A DNA stretch of 64,000 bases, taken from the NCBI GenBank assembly GCA_028289585.1, contig JANQPI010000026.1:553311-617310 (forward strand), read 5' to 3'. The stretch comes from Candidatus Zixiibacteriota bacterium. GTDB taxonomy: Bacteria; Zixibacteria; MSB-5A5; GN15; FEB-12. Below are positions 1 to 9,343 of this stretch, one piece after another. A model generated the notes under the pieces. That model made no database searches. It had not been told where the DNA came from and worked only from the letters and a program-made list of their open reading frames with translations. A program made the translations under genes and the position numbers. Positions within the stretch are counted from its first letter, which is position 1. Each line of letters begins with the position of its first letter.

Positions 1-44
1 TCAGACTTGACCCCGGCCATTTATGCACCAGATTGGTTCCGATC

Positions 45-713
45 ATGCGCGTTCATCTTGTCCAGAAGCACTGTCAGGATACCGACTTGCGGTCGTGGGT
101 CGATGCTGCCCTCGCCCGAGGCGCGACCGCGGTCTTTTTCCCGGAGTTGGCCGCTACCGGGGCCGTCTACGAGAGCCGCCGGCTTCCGAGTCTTACCGAG
201 CTGACCGAGCCATTAGCCGATGTCGACCCGGCCCTGACGATCTATTTTGGGGCGGCCGTACCGGAGAATGATCGTGTCACCAATTGCTATCTCGCCTGGC
301 GAGGAGGGAAAGAGATCGGACGCTATACCAAGATCAATCTTTTCCCGGGAATGAACGAGGACAAGGTATACGAACCCGGCCGCGACGTCGGCCGGATCGA
401 TTTCGGCTCGAAAACGGCGGGAGTTGCGATTTGCTACGATCTCCGTTTTCCGGACCTCTGGCCGCCGCTGGCCGATGGCGTGGAGCGCATCTTTCTGCCC
501 GCGGCCTGGCCCCGGATCCGGATTCACGACTGGCAGCGCCTCATTGTCGAGCGGGCTCGCGCAACCGAGACGCCGGTCATTGGTATCAATGCCGTTGGTG
601 ATGACGGCACGAATCGTTTCGGCGGCTCAACGATGGTCGTCGACACAGCAGGGGAGATTGTCGCTCAGGCCGATACCGATACGGTAGGCGTGTTGGAGAT
701 TGATCTCGCGTAA
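45..713 (+). CDS. Carbon-nitrogen hydrolase (nitrilase superfamily)
   Basis: Small amidase of the nitrilase superfamily, cytoplasmic, hydrolysing a C-N bond of an unidentified small substrate. The Glu-Lys-Cys triad is visible: E34 in FFPELAATG, K96 in YTKINLFPG and C130 in AICYDLRFPDL. At 222 residues it is shorter than the usual 260-280, the reduction being spread over surface loops rather than the core. I chose the ATG at 45, which gives MRVHLVQ, the typical first strand of the family; a TTG four codons upstream is possible. It is the first gene of the rightward envelope run, but no link to envelope work is obvious. Family assignment is firm; substrate is unknown (omega-amidase-like is one option). 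Confidence 0.88.
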   Translation: MRVHLVQKHCQDTDLRSWVDAALARGATAVFFPELAATGAVYESRRLPSLTELTEPLADVDPALTIYFGAAVPENDRVTNCYLAWRGGKEIGRYTKINLFPGMNEDKVYEPGRDVGRIDFGSKTAGVAICYDLRFPDLWPPLADGVERIFLPAAWPRIRIHDWQRLIVERARATETPVIGINAVGDDGTNRFGGSTMVVDTAGEIVAQADTDTVGVLEIDLA

Positions 714-794
714 ATTGTCATTGCACCGTCGTGAGCCGATCCTGACCATGGAAACGGCAGAAAAAGTAGTGAACCAGCAAACGATAGCGAATCG

Positions 795-1811
795 ATGAGT
801 TCCTCCCTCGACCAACCCACTTCCGCTATGACATCACTATCGGGTCGCCCCGATGAGTCACGGCCGCTTGTCTCGACGATCGTGCCGGCGATGAATGAGG
901 AGGGAAATATTGATGAGTTCGTTCGTCTCTTCGCGGAAATGCGCGAGACTGCCCCGTTTGACTGTGAACTTGTCTACATCGACGACGGCTCGACAGACAC
1001 AACGCGCAGCAAGATGCTCGCTGCCGCCTCTCGCCATGACTGGATCCGCGTCGCGTGGCATCAGCGAAATCGAGGCCTGACCGAGGCGTTGCAGACCGGA
1101 TTCGCGGCCGCGACCGGTTCCATCTTTGTCTTCTATCCGGCCGATCTGCAGTTCTTGCCGGAGGATATTCCGCGACTGGTGGCGCCGATTACGGAACGGG
1201 GGATCGATCTCGTCGCCGGATGGAAGCAGGGGAAGTACCAGAAAGCGTTCGTGTCGAGCATCTACAATGCCTTCTCGCGGTGGCTATTCAATCTCGAAGT
1301 CCATGACATGAACGCGGTTAAGGCATTCCGTCGGGAAGTCGTGGAGCGGATCTTCCTGCGCAAAGACTGGCACCGGTATTTGGTCGTTCTGGCAGCGAAT
1401 GAGGGGTTTACGATCGACGAGGTGAAGGTACCTCTCTATGAGCGGGCCTGGGGAAGTTCCAAGTTTACCGGGGTTTGGAGGATTCTCATCGGCGTGCTGG
1501 ACCTGTTGGCCGTCAAATTCCAGATCTCGTTCCTGAAGAAGCCGCTCCTCTATTTCGGCACGATCGGTGTCGGACTCTTTGGCCTGGCCGGTCTGATTGG
1601 GCTGTTCGCTGTCTATCGTCGCTATGTCGAAGGCGTCGGCGACCGAAACCTCGTCTTTCTCGTCATCTTCCTGGCCGGGCTCGGGATGGGCTTTTTCATG
1701 CTCGGCTTCATGTCCGAGGGGCAGACCGCGCTGAAGGAGGAGATCACCGATCTCCGGCGCAGGGTCAAGCGGCTCGGGTCATCCGACGACACCAACGAGT
1801 CGCCATCCTGA
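795..1811 (+). CDS. Membrane-anchored family 2 glycosyltransferase
   Basis: GT2 (GT-A fold) glycosyltransferase of the DPM1/GtrB type, transferring a sugar from a nucleotide donor, probably to a polyprenyl phosphate on the inner membrane face. The N-terminal catalytic domain shows STIVPAMNEEGNI, the nucleotide-binding DDGSTD and a PADLQFLPED metal-site region. Two hydrophobic helices near residues 250-310 form the C-terminal anchor, followed by a short charged tail. It lies upstream of YfhO and a second polyprenyl-sugar synthase. The ATG at 795 has no strong ribosome site; an in-frame ATG at 828 is the alternative. Donor sugar cannot be read from sequence. Confidence 0.85.
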   Translation: MSSSLDQPTSAMTSLSGRPDESRPLVSTIVPAMNEEGNIDEFVRLFAEMRETAPFDCELVYIDDGSTDTTRSKMLAAASRHDWIRVAWHQRNRGLTEALQTGFAAATGSIFVFYPADLQFLPEDIPRLVAPITERGIDLVAGWKQGKYQKAFVSSIYNAFSRWLFNLEVHDMNAVKAFRREVVERIFLRKDWHRYLVVLAANEGFTIDEVKVPLYERAWGSSKFTGVWRILIGVLDLLAVKFQISFLKKPLLYFGTIGVGLFGLAGLIGLFAVYRRYVEGVGDRNLVFLVIFLAGLGMGFFMLGFMSEGQTALKEEITDLRRRVKRLGSSDDTNESPS

Positions 1812-1947
1812 GCACGTTGACTGCCGACGCAAGCGGGTCGCCTCAAAATTGTTTGCGAGCCCTTGGACCCGCGCCTATGTTCTTGGCCGACTTGGGCATG
1901 AGAGTGGGCATTCGGCCTCGCCCTAACCCCCAATAGACGCTGGACGC

Positions 1948-4395
1948 ATGGCGAAGAAGAAAACAGCCCCGACCCGCCCTCGACCTTCCCGAGCTGCCTT
2001 TGATCCCCTCGATTGGCGGTGGCTGGGTATGGGCGGACTGGGTGTTTTTGCTCTCGGGCTGATCTGGCTTTTCCGTGGTTTTTTCTTCTCCAGCGACATG
2101 ATTGTCGGCTCTGACCTCATGTCGGCCGGATTCTTCTTCCGGTCGTTCGTTGCCGAGGTCGTCCATAACCCGTTCAGCTTCCCGCAGTGGAATCCGTACA
2201 TCTTCGGCGGCATGCCATATCTGGAAGCGTTTTTCGGTGACGTTCTCTATCCGCCTTCTCTTCTGATTCGTCATCTTGGTGATATCTGGACGATGCTCTC
2301 GCTCAACCTGGTCATCCACATCTGGCTGGCCGGAGTCGGCACCTACCTGTTTACGCGGCAGATTGGTCTGGGAAGGCTACCGGCGCTGACTGCGGCGGCG
2401 GCCTATCTGTTTGCCCCGTATCTCGTGTCGTTCGTCGCTCCGTGGCATGATGGCAAGATCTTCGTTACCGCCCTGCTGCCGTTCGGCCTGTTGTTGCTCG
2501 ATCGTGGTTTCAGCCGTCGTCCGCTGCTCAATTTCACGCTCTTTGGCGGCATTATTGGGCTGATTATCTTAACGCCGCATCCACAGATGGCGTACTTCTC
2601 ACTCTGGCTCTACGGGCTCTATACGCTCCACAAACTCTGGCATCTGTGGCGGGAGAAGGCGACTCCGTTGCGGATGCTTTTACCGACCGGGCTGGCCGCC
2701 TACGCCGTTGCTCTTGGGCTGGCGATTTCGGCGATTCAGTTTCTGCCCGGGTTCATCTACACGCGGGAATTCTCTCCGCGGGCCGATACAAAGTCAGGTT
2801 GGGAGTGGGCGACGAGTTGGTCAATGCATGCCGAAGAGGCCTTCTCTTTGGTTATTCCCGAGTTTTCAGGAGTGTCGACCCAGGGGGCTGAAACGTTCTA
2901 CTGGGGCAAGAACCCGTTTAAAGACAATTCTGAGTCGACTGGTGCGCTCGTCTTCTTTCTCGCCCTCTTTGGCGCAGTTGCGAGTCGGCGACGTGGCCGA
3001 TGGTTTTTCATCGGGGTTGGGTTGTTTTCGCTGACCTATGCCCTGGGGGCTACAACGCCTCTCTTCCGTCTCTACTTTCTGATACCGCTGGTTGAATCGC
3101 TACGTGCGCCGTCGATGATTATGTTTCTCCTGTCGCTTTCGGCGGCGGTACTCGCCGGGATGGGTGTGCAACGGGTGATGTCAGGAAGTGACAAAGATGA
3201 TGCCATGAGTCGCGCTGAGCGAGGTATCTTGCTCGGCTGGCCGGCATTGTTGGGTCTTCTCGCGGTTGGCTTTACGGTCGCCGGAGAATCACTCTTGGGA
3301 ACGTGGAGCGCGATCTTTTATCCGGCCTCATCAACCGAGATGGTGCAGCAGGGTGTCAGTAAGGCCGACCTCGCGTTAATGAACCTGCCCGCGATACGGA
3401 GTGGGGCCTGGTTTGCTTTCTTCTTCGTTTCGATCGCGTCGGGAATTCTGTGGTCGATTCGGATGCGCAAAGCAACGCCGGTACTATTGGTGGTGATTCC
3501 CCTACTCGTGATGGTCGATGGGATTCGCTTCGGCGGTCGCTTTGTCGAGACGGCACCAGCGGAGGAATTCATTCGCCCCGATCCTGTCACCACCTACCTG
3601 GCGTCTTTGCCCGGTGAATTCCGTGTGCTCGACCTGTCGGATCGTCGCGGACCAAACTCTAGCCGTTTGCCATATCACGGTATTGAAGTTGTTGCCGGCT
3701 ACCACGGCAATCAACTTCGGTGGTACGATGATCTTCTCGGTTCGCTAACGATGGCGAACCTACTCAATGCGCGGTTTCTGCAACTTGCCAATGCCCGCTA
3801 TGTCATTCTCCCGGCGGGACAGCAGTTACCGGAGGGGTTCCTCGGGCCGCAAGCTCCGGTTCTCGCTCGTAATTTTGGTCCGGTCGCGGTTTACGAGAAT
3901 CCAAACGCACTACCTCGGGTTTATCTGGCCGACTCGGTTGTCCGCGTGGAGGACCGCCGGGCTGCCTATGATGCTGTTATCAACGGAAGTGCTGATCTGT
4001 CAGAGGTTGTTTACCTTGAAGAGGAGTCGCCAGTTTCCGTAACGTGGTCCCCGGATACGCTGCAGGATGAGCAGGTCGCCATCGGCTACGCGCATTACGG
4101 ATCGATGGGCCTGACCGTCTCATCGCCGTCGCCGCAGCTGTTGGTCATTACACAGAATTGGTACGACGCCTGGGCGGCGACCGTTAATGGTGAATCCGTA
4201 GATGTCCTGCGGGCCTACGGTTCGTTTAAAGCGATACCGGTTCCGGCCGGAGAATCCGAAGTTATCCTTGAATATCATTCTCCTCGATTCCGTACCGGTG
4301 CCTGGGTGACGGCGGGATCGCTGATCTGGATGCTGGGGGTGGTGGGCGTGAGCCTGCTGCTCGGCCGTCGCCGACGAGATGAAAGCGAAGCATGA
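1948..4395 (+). CDS. YfhO-family polytopic membrane protein
   Basis: Large inner-membrane protein (815 residues) of the YfhO family, GT-C-like proteins that in Gram-positives help glycosylate lipoteichoic acid or modify surface proteins using polyprenyl-linked sugars. About a dozen hydrophobic helices fill residues 25-540, with the early motif GSDLMSAGFFFRSFV and an aromatic-rich first extracytoplasmic loop (FPQWNPYIFGGMPYLEAFFGD). A soluble beta-rich C-terminal domain (about 550-780) ends in YDAWAATVNGE and a final helix, both typical of the family. Its stop overlaps the start of the next gene, a polyprenyl-phosphate-sugar synthase, by four bases, which fits a donor-acceptor pair. Exact substrate is unknown. 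Confidence 0.85.
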   Translation: MAKKKTAPTRPRPSRAAFDPLDWRWLGMGGLGVFALGLIWLFRGFFFSSDMIVGSDLMSAGFFFRSFVAEVVHNPFSFPQWNPYIFGGMPYLEAFFGDVLYPPSLLIRHLGDIWTMLSLNLVIHIWLAGVGTYLFTRQIGLGRLPALTAAAAYLFAPYLVSFVAPWHDGKIFVTALLPFGLLLLDRGFSRRPLLNFTLFGGIIGLIILTPHPQMAYFSLWLYGLYTLHKLWHLWREKATPLRMLLPTGLAAYAVALGLAISAIQFLPGFIYTREFSPRADTKSGWEWATSWSMHAEEAFSLVIPEFSGVSTQGAETFYWGKNPFKDNSESTGALVFFLALFGAVASRRRGRWFFIGVGLFSLTYALGATTPLFRLYFLIPLVESLRAPSMIMFLLSLSAAVLAGMGVQRVMSGSDKDDAMSRAERGILLGWPALLGLLAVGFTVAGESLLGTWSAIFYPASSTEMVQQGVSKADLALMNLPAIRSGAWFAFFFVSIASGILWSIRMRKATPVLLVVIPLLVMVDGIRFGGRFVETAPAEEFIRPDPVTTYLASLPGEFRVLDLSDRRGPNSSRLPYHGIEVVAGYHGNQLRWYDDLLGSLTMANLLNARFLQLANARYVILPAGQQLPEGFLGPQAPVLARNFGPVAVYENPNALPRVYLADSVVRVEDRRAAYDAVINGSADLSEVVYLEEESPVSVTWSPDTLQDEQVAIGYAHYGSMGLTVSSPSPQLLVITQNWYDAWAATVNGESVDVLRAYGSFKAIPVPAGESEVILEYHSPRFRTGAWVTAGSLIWMLGVVGVSLLLGRRRRDESEA

Positions 4396-5120
4396 ACCGA
4401 ACAGTCCGCGCACTAATCATCTTTCCGACCTACAACGAGAAAGACAACATCGAGAAGATCGTTCACGCGGTCCTTCCGCTCGATCCTCGTATCCATGTGT
4501 TGATCGTCGATGACTCGTCGCCCGATGGGACAGGCGAGATTGCCGACCGCCTGAGCAACGAATTGGAAAAGGTCAACGTTCTTCATCGCAAAAAGAAGGA
4601 GGGGCTGGGGCGGGCGTACATCGCCGGTTTCAAATGGGCGATCGAACGCGGGTACGACTACATCTTTGAAATGGATGCCGACTTCTCGCACGGTCCCGAG
4701 TATCTCAAAGACTTCCTGCGTGAGATTCAGGACTATGATCTCGTTCTTGGTTCGCGCTACATCTCGGGAGTTAATGTCATCAACTGGCCGATGACCCGGC
4801 TGTTGTTATCGTACTATGCCAATGTCTACACCCGAATTGTCACCGGGCTGCCGTTGCGTGATGCGACCGGAGGGTTCAAGTGCTTCCGTCGCGAAGTACT
4901 CGAAGCGATTGATCTTGATGCGGTGACATCATCCGGCTATGTCTTCCAGATCGAGATGTCGATGCGAGCCTGGAAGAAAGGTTTTCGCATCAAGGAGATT
5001 CCCATCATCTTTGTCGATCGCGTGGCAGGGTCATCGAAGATGTCAAAGCGGATCATGCGTGAGGCGATCTGGAAAGTTTGGTCGCTGCGCATGCAGTCGA
5101 TGCTAGGACGGCTCGGCTAG
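4392..5120 (+). CDS. Polyprenol-phosphate mannose/glucose synthase (DPM-like GT2)
   Basis: Soluble GT2 enzyme (242 residues) of the dolichol-phosphate-mannose synthase type: it charges a polyprenyl phosphate with mannose or a related sugar from a GDP or UDP donor. Seen motifs are IFPTYNEKDNI, DDSSPDGTG, MDADFSHGPEYL (the DAD metal site), GSRYISG and ATGGFKCFRREVL. There is no C-terminal membrane anchor, as in the short bacterial and archaeal forms. The ATG lies inside the YfhO stop region (ATGA overlap), implying translational coupling, so the product probably supplies the YfhO protein or another GT-C enzyme. Confidence 0.9.
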   Translation: MNRTVRALIIFPTYNEKDNIEKIVHAVLPLDPRIHVLIVDDSSPDGTGEIADRLSNELEKVNVLHRKKKEGLGRAYIAGFKWAIERGYDYIFEMDADFSHGPEYLKDFLREIQDYDLVLGSRYISGVNVINWPMTRLLLSYYANVYTRIVTGLPLRDATGGFKCFRREVLEAIDLDAVTSSGYVFQIEMSMRAWKKGFRIKEIPIIFVDRVAGSSKMSKRIMREAIWKVWSLRMQSMLGRLG

Positions 5121-5135
5121 CGCGGGAGGCCCGCA

Positions 5136-5990
5136 GTGGCGGCAGCCGACGGAACCGTATCGGCCATTCTGGTCACTCATAACTCAAGCGAACATATTGA
5201 CGCCTGCTTGGTCGCTTTGACGGGAAGTGACGGCAATCACCTGCGCGAAATCATCGTCGTCGATAATGCGTCGACCGATCAAACACCAACGCATATCGCC
5301 CGACGCTGGCCCTCGGTGACACTTGTTCTCAATCGAACAAATGAAGGGTTTGCGGCGGCATGCAACCGCGGAGCACAGGCGGCGAGCGGAGCGTATCTCT
5401 TGTTCGTGAATCCTGATGTCGTAACTGACAGCGACATGATCACCGAGCTCATGCAGGTTGCCGCAGCAACTCCGCAGCTTGGCCTTGCGGTACCGCGGCT
5501 GCGCCACGCCGACGGTCGATGGCAGGCCAATTGTCGTGCGTTTCCGTCGCTCTCCAATCTCGTCCGGTCCCGCGGATCGATTCTCTCGCGGCTGCGACCG
5601 TCAGCTCAAGATGACTATACGATTGCGGACGCACGAGAAAACCGCATGGTCCCGTCTGTGGCCGGAACGGTTGCGTTGATCCGGAAAGCTCGCTTTGATG
5701 CCGTCGGCGGTTTCGACCATCGCTTCTTTCTGTTTGTCGAAGATACAGATCTCTCGCGTCGCTTAGCCGACAGTGACTATGTGAACGTGTATGTTCCGTC
5801 TGCCGGCGCCCTGCATCATTGGGGGCGTGGATCTACGGCCGGTCGAATCCGCCGGATGTGGCATCATCACCGGTCGATGTGGCGGTATTTTCTTAAACAT
5901 GACCGCCGTATCCAAATTCTTGTCCCCTTGGCAGGCCTGCTGTTCGGGAACTTCGTGCTCTCGTTGCTTGTCCCGAGTCGAGCACCATGA
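5136..5990 (+). CDS. Family 2 glycosyltransferase, rhamnosyltransferase-like
   Basis: GT2 transferase of the WbbL/rhamnosyltransferase group, probably adding a sugar to a lipid-linked glycan. Motifs are LVTHNSSEHIDACL, VDNASTDQT, LFVNPDVV (metal site) and FFLFVEDTDLSRRL with the expected ED pair. The C-terminus carries one hydrophobic segment (about residues 262-280) that may associate with the membrane. It starts with GTG (VAAADGTVSAI) 15 bases after the previous stop, and its end overlaps the next gene by four bases. Placement directly before a WecA/TagO-type transferase supports a role in an undecaprenyl-linked surface polymer. Confidence 0.82.
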   Translation: MAAADGTVSAILVTHNSSEHIDACLVALTGSDGNHLREIIVVDNASTDQTPTHIARRWPSVTLVLNRTNEGFAAACNRGAQAASGAYLLFVNPDVVTDSDMITELMQVAAATPQLGLAVPRLRHADGRWQANCRAFPSLSNLVRSRGSILSRLRPSAQDDYTIADARENRMVPSVAGTVALIRKARFDAVGGFDHRFFLFVEDTDLSRRLADSDYVNVYVPSAGALHHWGRGSTAGRIRRMWHHHRSMWRYFLKHDRRIQILVPLAGLLFGNFVLSLLVPSRAP

Positions 5991-7075
5991 CCGTACCAGA
6001 ACTGTTCGAGGCGATCCTCCCGCCGATTGTCGGAGCAACGGTTGTGACCTTGGTGCTTGCGCCGCTGTTGCGCGTGTGGGCGGTGCACATCGGCTTGGTC
6101 GATCGACCGGATCATGGTCACAAACGTCACCAACGACCGGTCCCAACGGTCGGAGGAATCATTCTCTTGCCGGCGCAGGTTGTGGCGATTGAGGTCGCTA
6201 TTGCCGTCAATGCCACAGTAGCTGCGGAACTCGGCGCCATCCGTGGTTGGCTCTATGGTGGTGGTGCGATCGTCATGGCGGTTGGTGTTGTTGACGATTT
6301 CCGCCCACTTGGGCCAACATTAAAGATTGTCGCTCAACTGCTCGCGGGAGCGTGTCTTCTCGCGGCGGGTCTTGTTGTCGATCGGTTGTGGCTACCTTTC
6401 GCCGGTGAGGTTATGATTGGTGCGGCAGGCATCGTCGTCACGCTCGTCTGGGTTGTTGTCCTGTGCAACGCGGTGAACTTTATCGATGGTGTCGACGGTC
6501 TGGCATCGGGCGTCTCATTGATCGCCGCCGTGACCCTCGGCGTGATAGCCGGACTCTATGCCAATCCGGGTCAGCTCGTCGTTACCTCGGCGCTGGTTGG
6601 TTTTACCTCCGCGTTCCTTGTCTTCAACCGCCCCCCCGCCCGGCTCTTTCTGGGTGATTCGGGGTCGATGCAGCTTGGATATTTCTTCGCTATTGTCTCG
6701 CTGTTGGTGCCGTTCAAGTCGTTTACGGCCGCCGCACTGTATCTTCCGCTCATTGCTCTCGCGCTGCCCCTGCTCGATGTGCTCGCATCGGTTGCCAGAC
6801 GGGGCTTGAGCGGTCATCCGCTCTGGCGCGGGGATCGTTACCATCTGTTCCATCTGCTCTCCCGGCTCGGTTGGTCGGAACGGCGGATCCTGGTTCTCTT
6901 CTACGCGCTCGGAATTGTGTTCGGAGGGCTGACGATCGCGATGTACTTCGGTGATCGGCGGGTGGTGAGTCTGCTCCTTGGCCTTTTTATGGTTGTCGTT
7001 CTCGCCGCCACGCCTATTTTACTCCGATTATTGCGGCGGCGACGTGGCCGTCGCACACCGAGAGAACACGGGTAG
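5987..7075 (+). CDS. Undecaprenyl-phosphate sugar-1-phosphate transferase (WecA/TagO-like)
   Basis: Polytopic inner-membrane GT4-type phosphotransferase of the MraY/WecA/TagO superfamily: it transfers a HexNAc-1-phosphate from UDP-sugar to undecaprenyl phosphate, starting synthesis of a surface polymer. About ten hydrophobic segments surround the conserved cytoplasmic motifs PDHGHKRHQRPVPTVGG, VDDFRPLGPTLK, NFIDGVDGLASG, FLGDSGSMQLGYF and the His-rich RGDRYHLFHLLSRLG. This is the WecA-type layout rather than MraY, so it probably serves O-antigen, teichoic-like or exopolysaccharide synthesis rather than peptidoglycan. It overlaps the upstream glycosyltransferase by four bases and sits 3 bp before accA. 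Confidence 0.88.
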   Translation: MTVPELFEAILPPIVGATVVTLVLAPLLRVWAVHIGLVDRPDHGHKRHQRPVPTVGGIILLPAQVVAIEVAIAVNATVAAELGAIRGWLYGGGAIVMAVGVVDDFRPLGPTLKIVAQLLAGACLLAAGLVVDRLWLPFAGEVMIGAAGIVVTLVWVVVLCNAVNFIDGVDGLASGVSLIAAVTLGVIAGLYANPGQLVVTSALVGFTSAFLVFNRPPARLFLGDSGSMQLGYFFAIVSLLVPFKSFTAAALYLPLIALALPLLDVLASVARRGLSGHPLWRGDRYHLFHLLSRLGWSERRILVLFYALGIVFGGLTIAMYFGDRRVVSLLLGLFMVVVLAATPILLRLLRRRRGRRTPREHG

Positions 7076-7078
7076 CGA

Positions 7079-8041
7079 ATGGCCGAAGGAACATATCTCG
7101 ATTTCGAGAAACCGCTGGTCGAGTTGCAGAAACGCATCTCGGACATGCGGGATTTTTCGGTCGGTGAATCGTTGCAGCTCGACGGCGAGATTCAGTCGTT
7201 GGAGAAGAAACTGCACCGACTTCGCGAAGAGATCTATTCTGGCCTCTCTCGCTGGCAGCGCGTTCAGCTTTCCCGGCATCCCAAGCGACCACACACGCTC
7301 GATTACATCGAACGGATCATGACAGATTTTGTCGAGTTACATGGTGATCGAGGGTATGCCGATGATAAGGCGGTGGTTGGTGGCTTTGCGCGGCTCGATG
7401 ACCAACCGATCATGGTTGTTGGTCAGCAGAAAGGGCGCGATACGAAACAGAAGTTGCATCGTAACTTCGGTATGATGCATCCCGAAGGCTACCGCAAAGC
7501 CCGCCGACTCTTTTATCTCGCCGAGAAGTTTAAGCTGCCGATCGTGATCTTTATCGATACTCCCGGTGCCTATCCGGGTATCGGTGCTGAGGAGCGCGGA
7601 CAGGCTGAGGCAATTGCCAAGAACATCCAGGTGATGTTTGATATTACCCAGCCGATCGTGTGTGTCGTGATTGGCGAGGGAGCGTCGGGAGGTGCCCTGG
7701 GTATCGGTGTGGGCGACCGTGTGTTTATGCTGGAGTACTCGTGGTACTCAGTCATTTCTCCCGAAGGCTGTGCGGCAATCCTGTGGCGCGACGGTGCGCA
7801 CGCTCCAGAAGCTGCTGAAGCTTTAAAAGTCGTTGCTGACGACCTGATGCAGTTGGGAATCGTCGATAAGATTATCCCCGAACCACCGAGCGGGGCACAT
7901 AATGACTACGATCTCGCCGCGGCGAATGTGAAATCCGCTGTGGCGGATGCGCTCGCTCAGTTGCGTGACCTGCCAACTCAGGATCTGCTTGATCAGCGAT
8001 TAGATAAGTACCGACGTATGGGTGTGTACGAAGAACGCTGA
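7079..8041 (+). CDS. accA: Acetyl-CoA carboxylase carboxyltransferase subunit alpha
   Basis: Alpha subunit of the carboxyltransferase of acetyl-CoA carboxylase, which makes malonyl-CoA, the committed step of fatty acid synthesis; it works as an alpha2-beta2 complex with AccD. Family signatures are the N-terminal helical FEKPLVELQKRI, RDFVELHGDRGY-like TDFVELHGDRGYADD, GQQKGRDTKQKLHRNFGM, HPEGYRKARR, FIDTPGAYPGIGAEERGQ and GEGASGGALGIGVGD. Length (320) is normal. accB, accC and accD are not in the window. It lies between a polymer-initiating transferase and the elongasome genes, so membrane-lipid supply and envelope growth may be co-expressed. Confidence 0.97.
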   Translation: MAEGTYLDFEKPLVELQKRISDMRDFSVGESLQLDGEIQSLEKKLHRLREEIYSGLSRWQRVQLSRHPKRPHTLDYIERIMTDFVELHGDRGYADDKAVVGGFARLDDQPIMVVGQQKGRDTKQKLHRNFGMMHPEGYRKARRLFYLAEKFKLPIVIFIDTPGAYPGIGAEERGQAEAIAKNIQVMFDITQPIVCVVIGEGASGGALGIGVGDRVFMLEYSWYSVISPEGCAAILWRDGAHAPEAAEALKVVADDLMQLGIVDKIIPEPPSGAHNDYDLAAANVKSAVADALAQLRDLPTQDLLDQRLDKYRRMGVYEER

Positions 8042-8071
8042 CGGTAGCGTGATAAGGAAAAGCGATCTCCT

Positions 8072-8524
8072 ATGAAATTGTCAAAGTTCTCCGACGAATC
8101 TCTTGTCCTGTTCGATCTCTCGGCCACGACCAAATCCGATGCCATCACCGAACTTGTCGATCTGGCAGCCGGATCTCCGATGATCAAGGATCGCGACAAA
8201 CTGCTCGCCGATGTTCTCGAACGCGAAGATCTGGTAACGACTGGTGTTGGCTACGGTGTTGCGTTCCCGCACGCCAAGACCTCGGCCGCCAAGGGGATCG
8301 TGATCGCTTTCGGTCGCAGTGATTCGGGTGTTGAGTTTGATGCGATGGATCACAAACCGGTGCATCTGCTGTTCTTAATTGCCGCCCCCGAAGATGCGAT
8401 CGGAGCGCACCTTAACGTGATGGCGCGTCTGTCGTATCTGATGAAGGTCGAGGAGAATCGTGACCGCCTCAAGCAGGCGACCTCGCCCGGAGATGTCCTC
8501 ACACTGATTGACAATATCGACTAA
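8072..8524 (+). CDS. PTS EIIA-like regulatory protein (EIIA-Ntr type)
   Basis: Cytoplasmic EIIA domain of the fructose/mannitol (PtsN) family, 150 residues, with no EIIB or EIIC domain attached. The phosphoryl-accepting histidine is visible as H67 in GVAFPHAKT. Such lone domains usually regulate rather than transport, responding to a phosphorelay from a PTS enzyme I and HPr. Neither partner is in the window. Its place just before mreC hints at linking metabolic state to wall growth, which is inference only. The start is an ATG 30 bases after accA. Confidence 0.88.
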   Translation: MKLSKFSDESLVLFDLSATTKSDAITELVDLAAGSPMIKDRDKLLADVLEREDLVTTGVGYGVAFPHAKTSAAKGIVIAFGRSDSGVEFDAMDHKPVHLLFLIAAPEDAIGAHLNVMARLSYLMKVEENRDRLKQATSPGDVLTLIDNID

Positions 8525-8551
8525 GTCGATGCCGACTCGACAGGACGTCGC

Positions 8552-9343
8552 ATGAGTTGGCTCGGCACGCTAATCGCGCGCTACCCCCGGAATCTTCATC
8601 TGGCAACGTTCGTCGTTGCGGCTGCGGTGCTCCTATCGAATGCCACGCCAGTGAATCGTTGGGTCGCTGATATCTTTCTCAGTGGACTCTACTTTCCGTT
8701 CGTACAGGTGAAGCTCTTTGTCGCTGACCTCCAAGGCGTAGCAGCAGAAAACGCGAAACTGCGCGAACAGTTGGTGACCGCTCAGCAACGGGCGATTGCC
8801 AATGCCGAAGCGGGCCGGGAGAACATCCGACTCCGATCGATTCTCGGATTCACTCCTCCGCCTGGTTACGTCCTTGTGCCGGCTCGGGTCGTCGCCGTCG
8901 AGGGCTCCCCGCGGGTCACCGAAGCGATGATCAATCGTGGGGGAGAGGCTCAGGTCAACGTTGGGCAATCGGTGATTAACGAGGAAGGCTTGGTTGGCCG
9001 CATCAAAGCGGTCACAGCACGGTATGCGACGGTTGAGCTGCTCACCGACCCCCTCAATCGCGTTGCCGCTCGCCTCGCGTCGGGACGACAAATGGGCATT
9101 ATCAAATACGATCGAGAGTCCGGTTTACGCCTCGACAACGTTCCGGTGTTAGCGCCGATCTCAATCGGTGACACGATCGTCACCTCCGGCCTCGGTGGCG
9201 TCTATCCGGCGGGCCTGCTGATTGGTACGGTTCGTGCCGTCGATCGACCGTCGGAGGCGTACTTCGCCACGGTGGCTGTCGATCCCGCGGTATCATTCGT
9301 GCGGTTGGAAGAACTCTTCGTGCTGAGGCCGAGTATCGAATGA
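8552..9343 (+). CDS. mreC: Rod shape-determining protein MreC
   Basis: Periplasmic scaffold of the elongasome that contacts PBP2 and RodA. A single N-terminal membrane helix lies at about residues 15-35, followed by a coiled coil (about 60-95, AAENAKLREQLVTAQQR) and the two-lobed beta domain with VARVVAVEG-like PARVVAVEGSPRVTEAMINRG, GLVGRIKAV, LLTDPLNRVAAR and DTIVTSGLGGVYPAGL. Length 263 is typical. It overlaps mreD by four bases. mreB, which often leads this cluster, is absent here and must lie elsewhere. Confidence 0.95.
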   Translation: MSWLGTLIARYPRNLHLATFVVAAAVLLSNATPVNRWVADIFLSGLYFPFVQVKLFVADLQGVAAENAKLREQLVTAQQRAIANAEAGRENIRLRSILGFTPPPGYVLVPARVVAVEGSPRVTEAMINRGGEAQVNVGQSVINEEGLVGRIKAVTARYATVELLTDPLNRVAARLASGRQMGIIKYDRESGLRLDNVPVLAPISIGDTIVTSGLGGVYPAGLLIGTVRAVDRPSEAYFATVAVDPAVSFVRLEELFVLRPSIE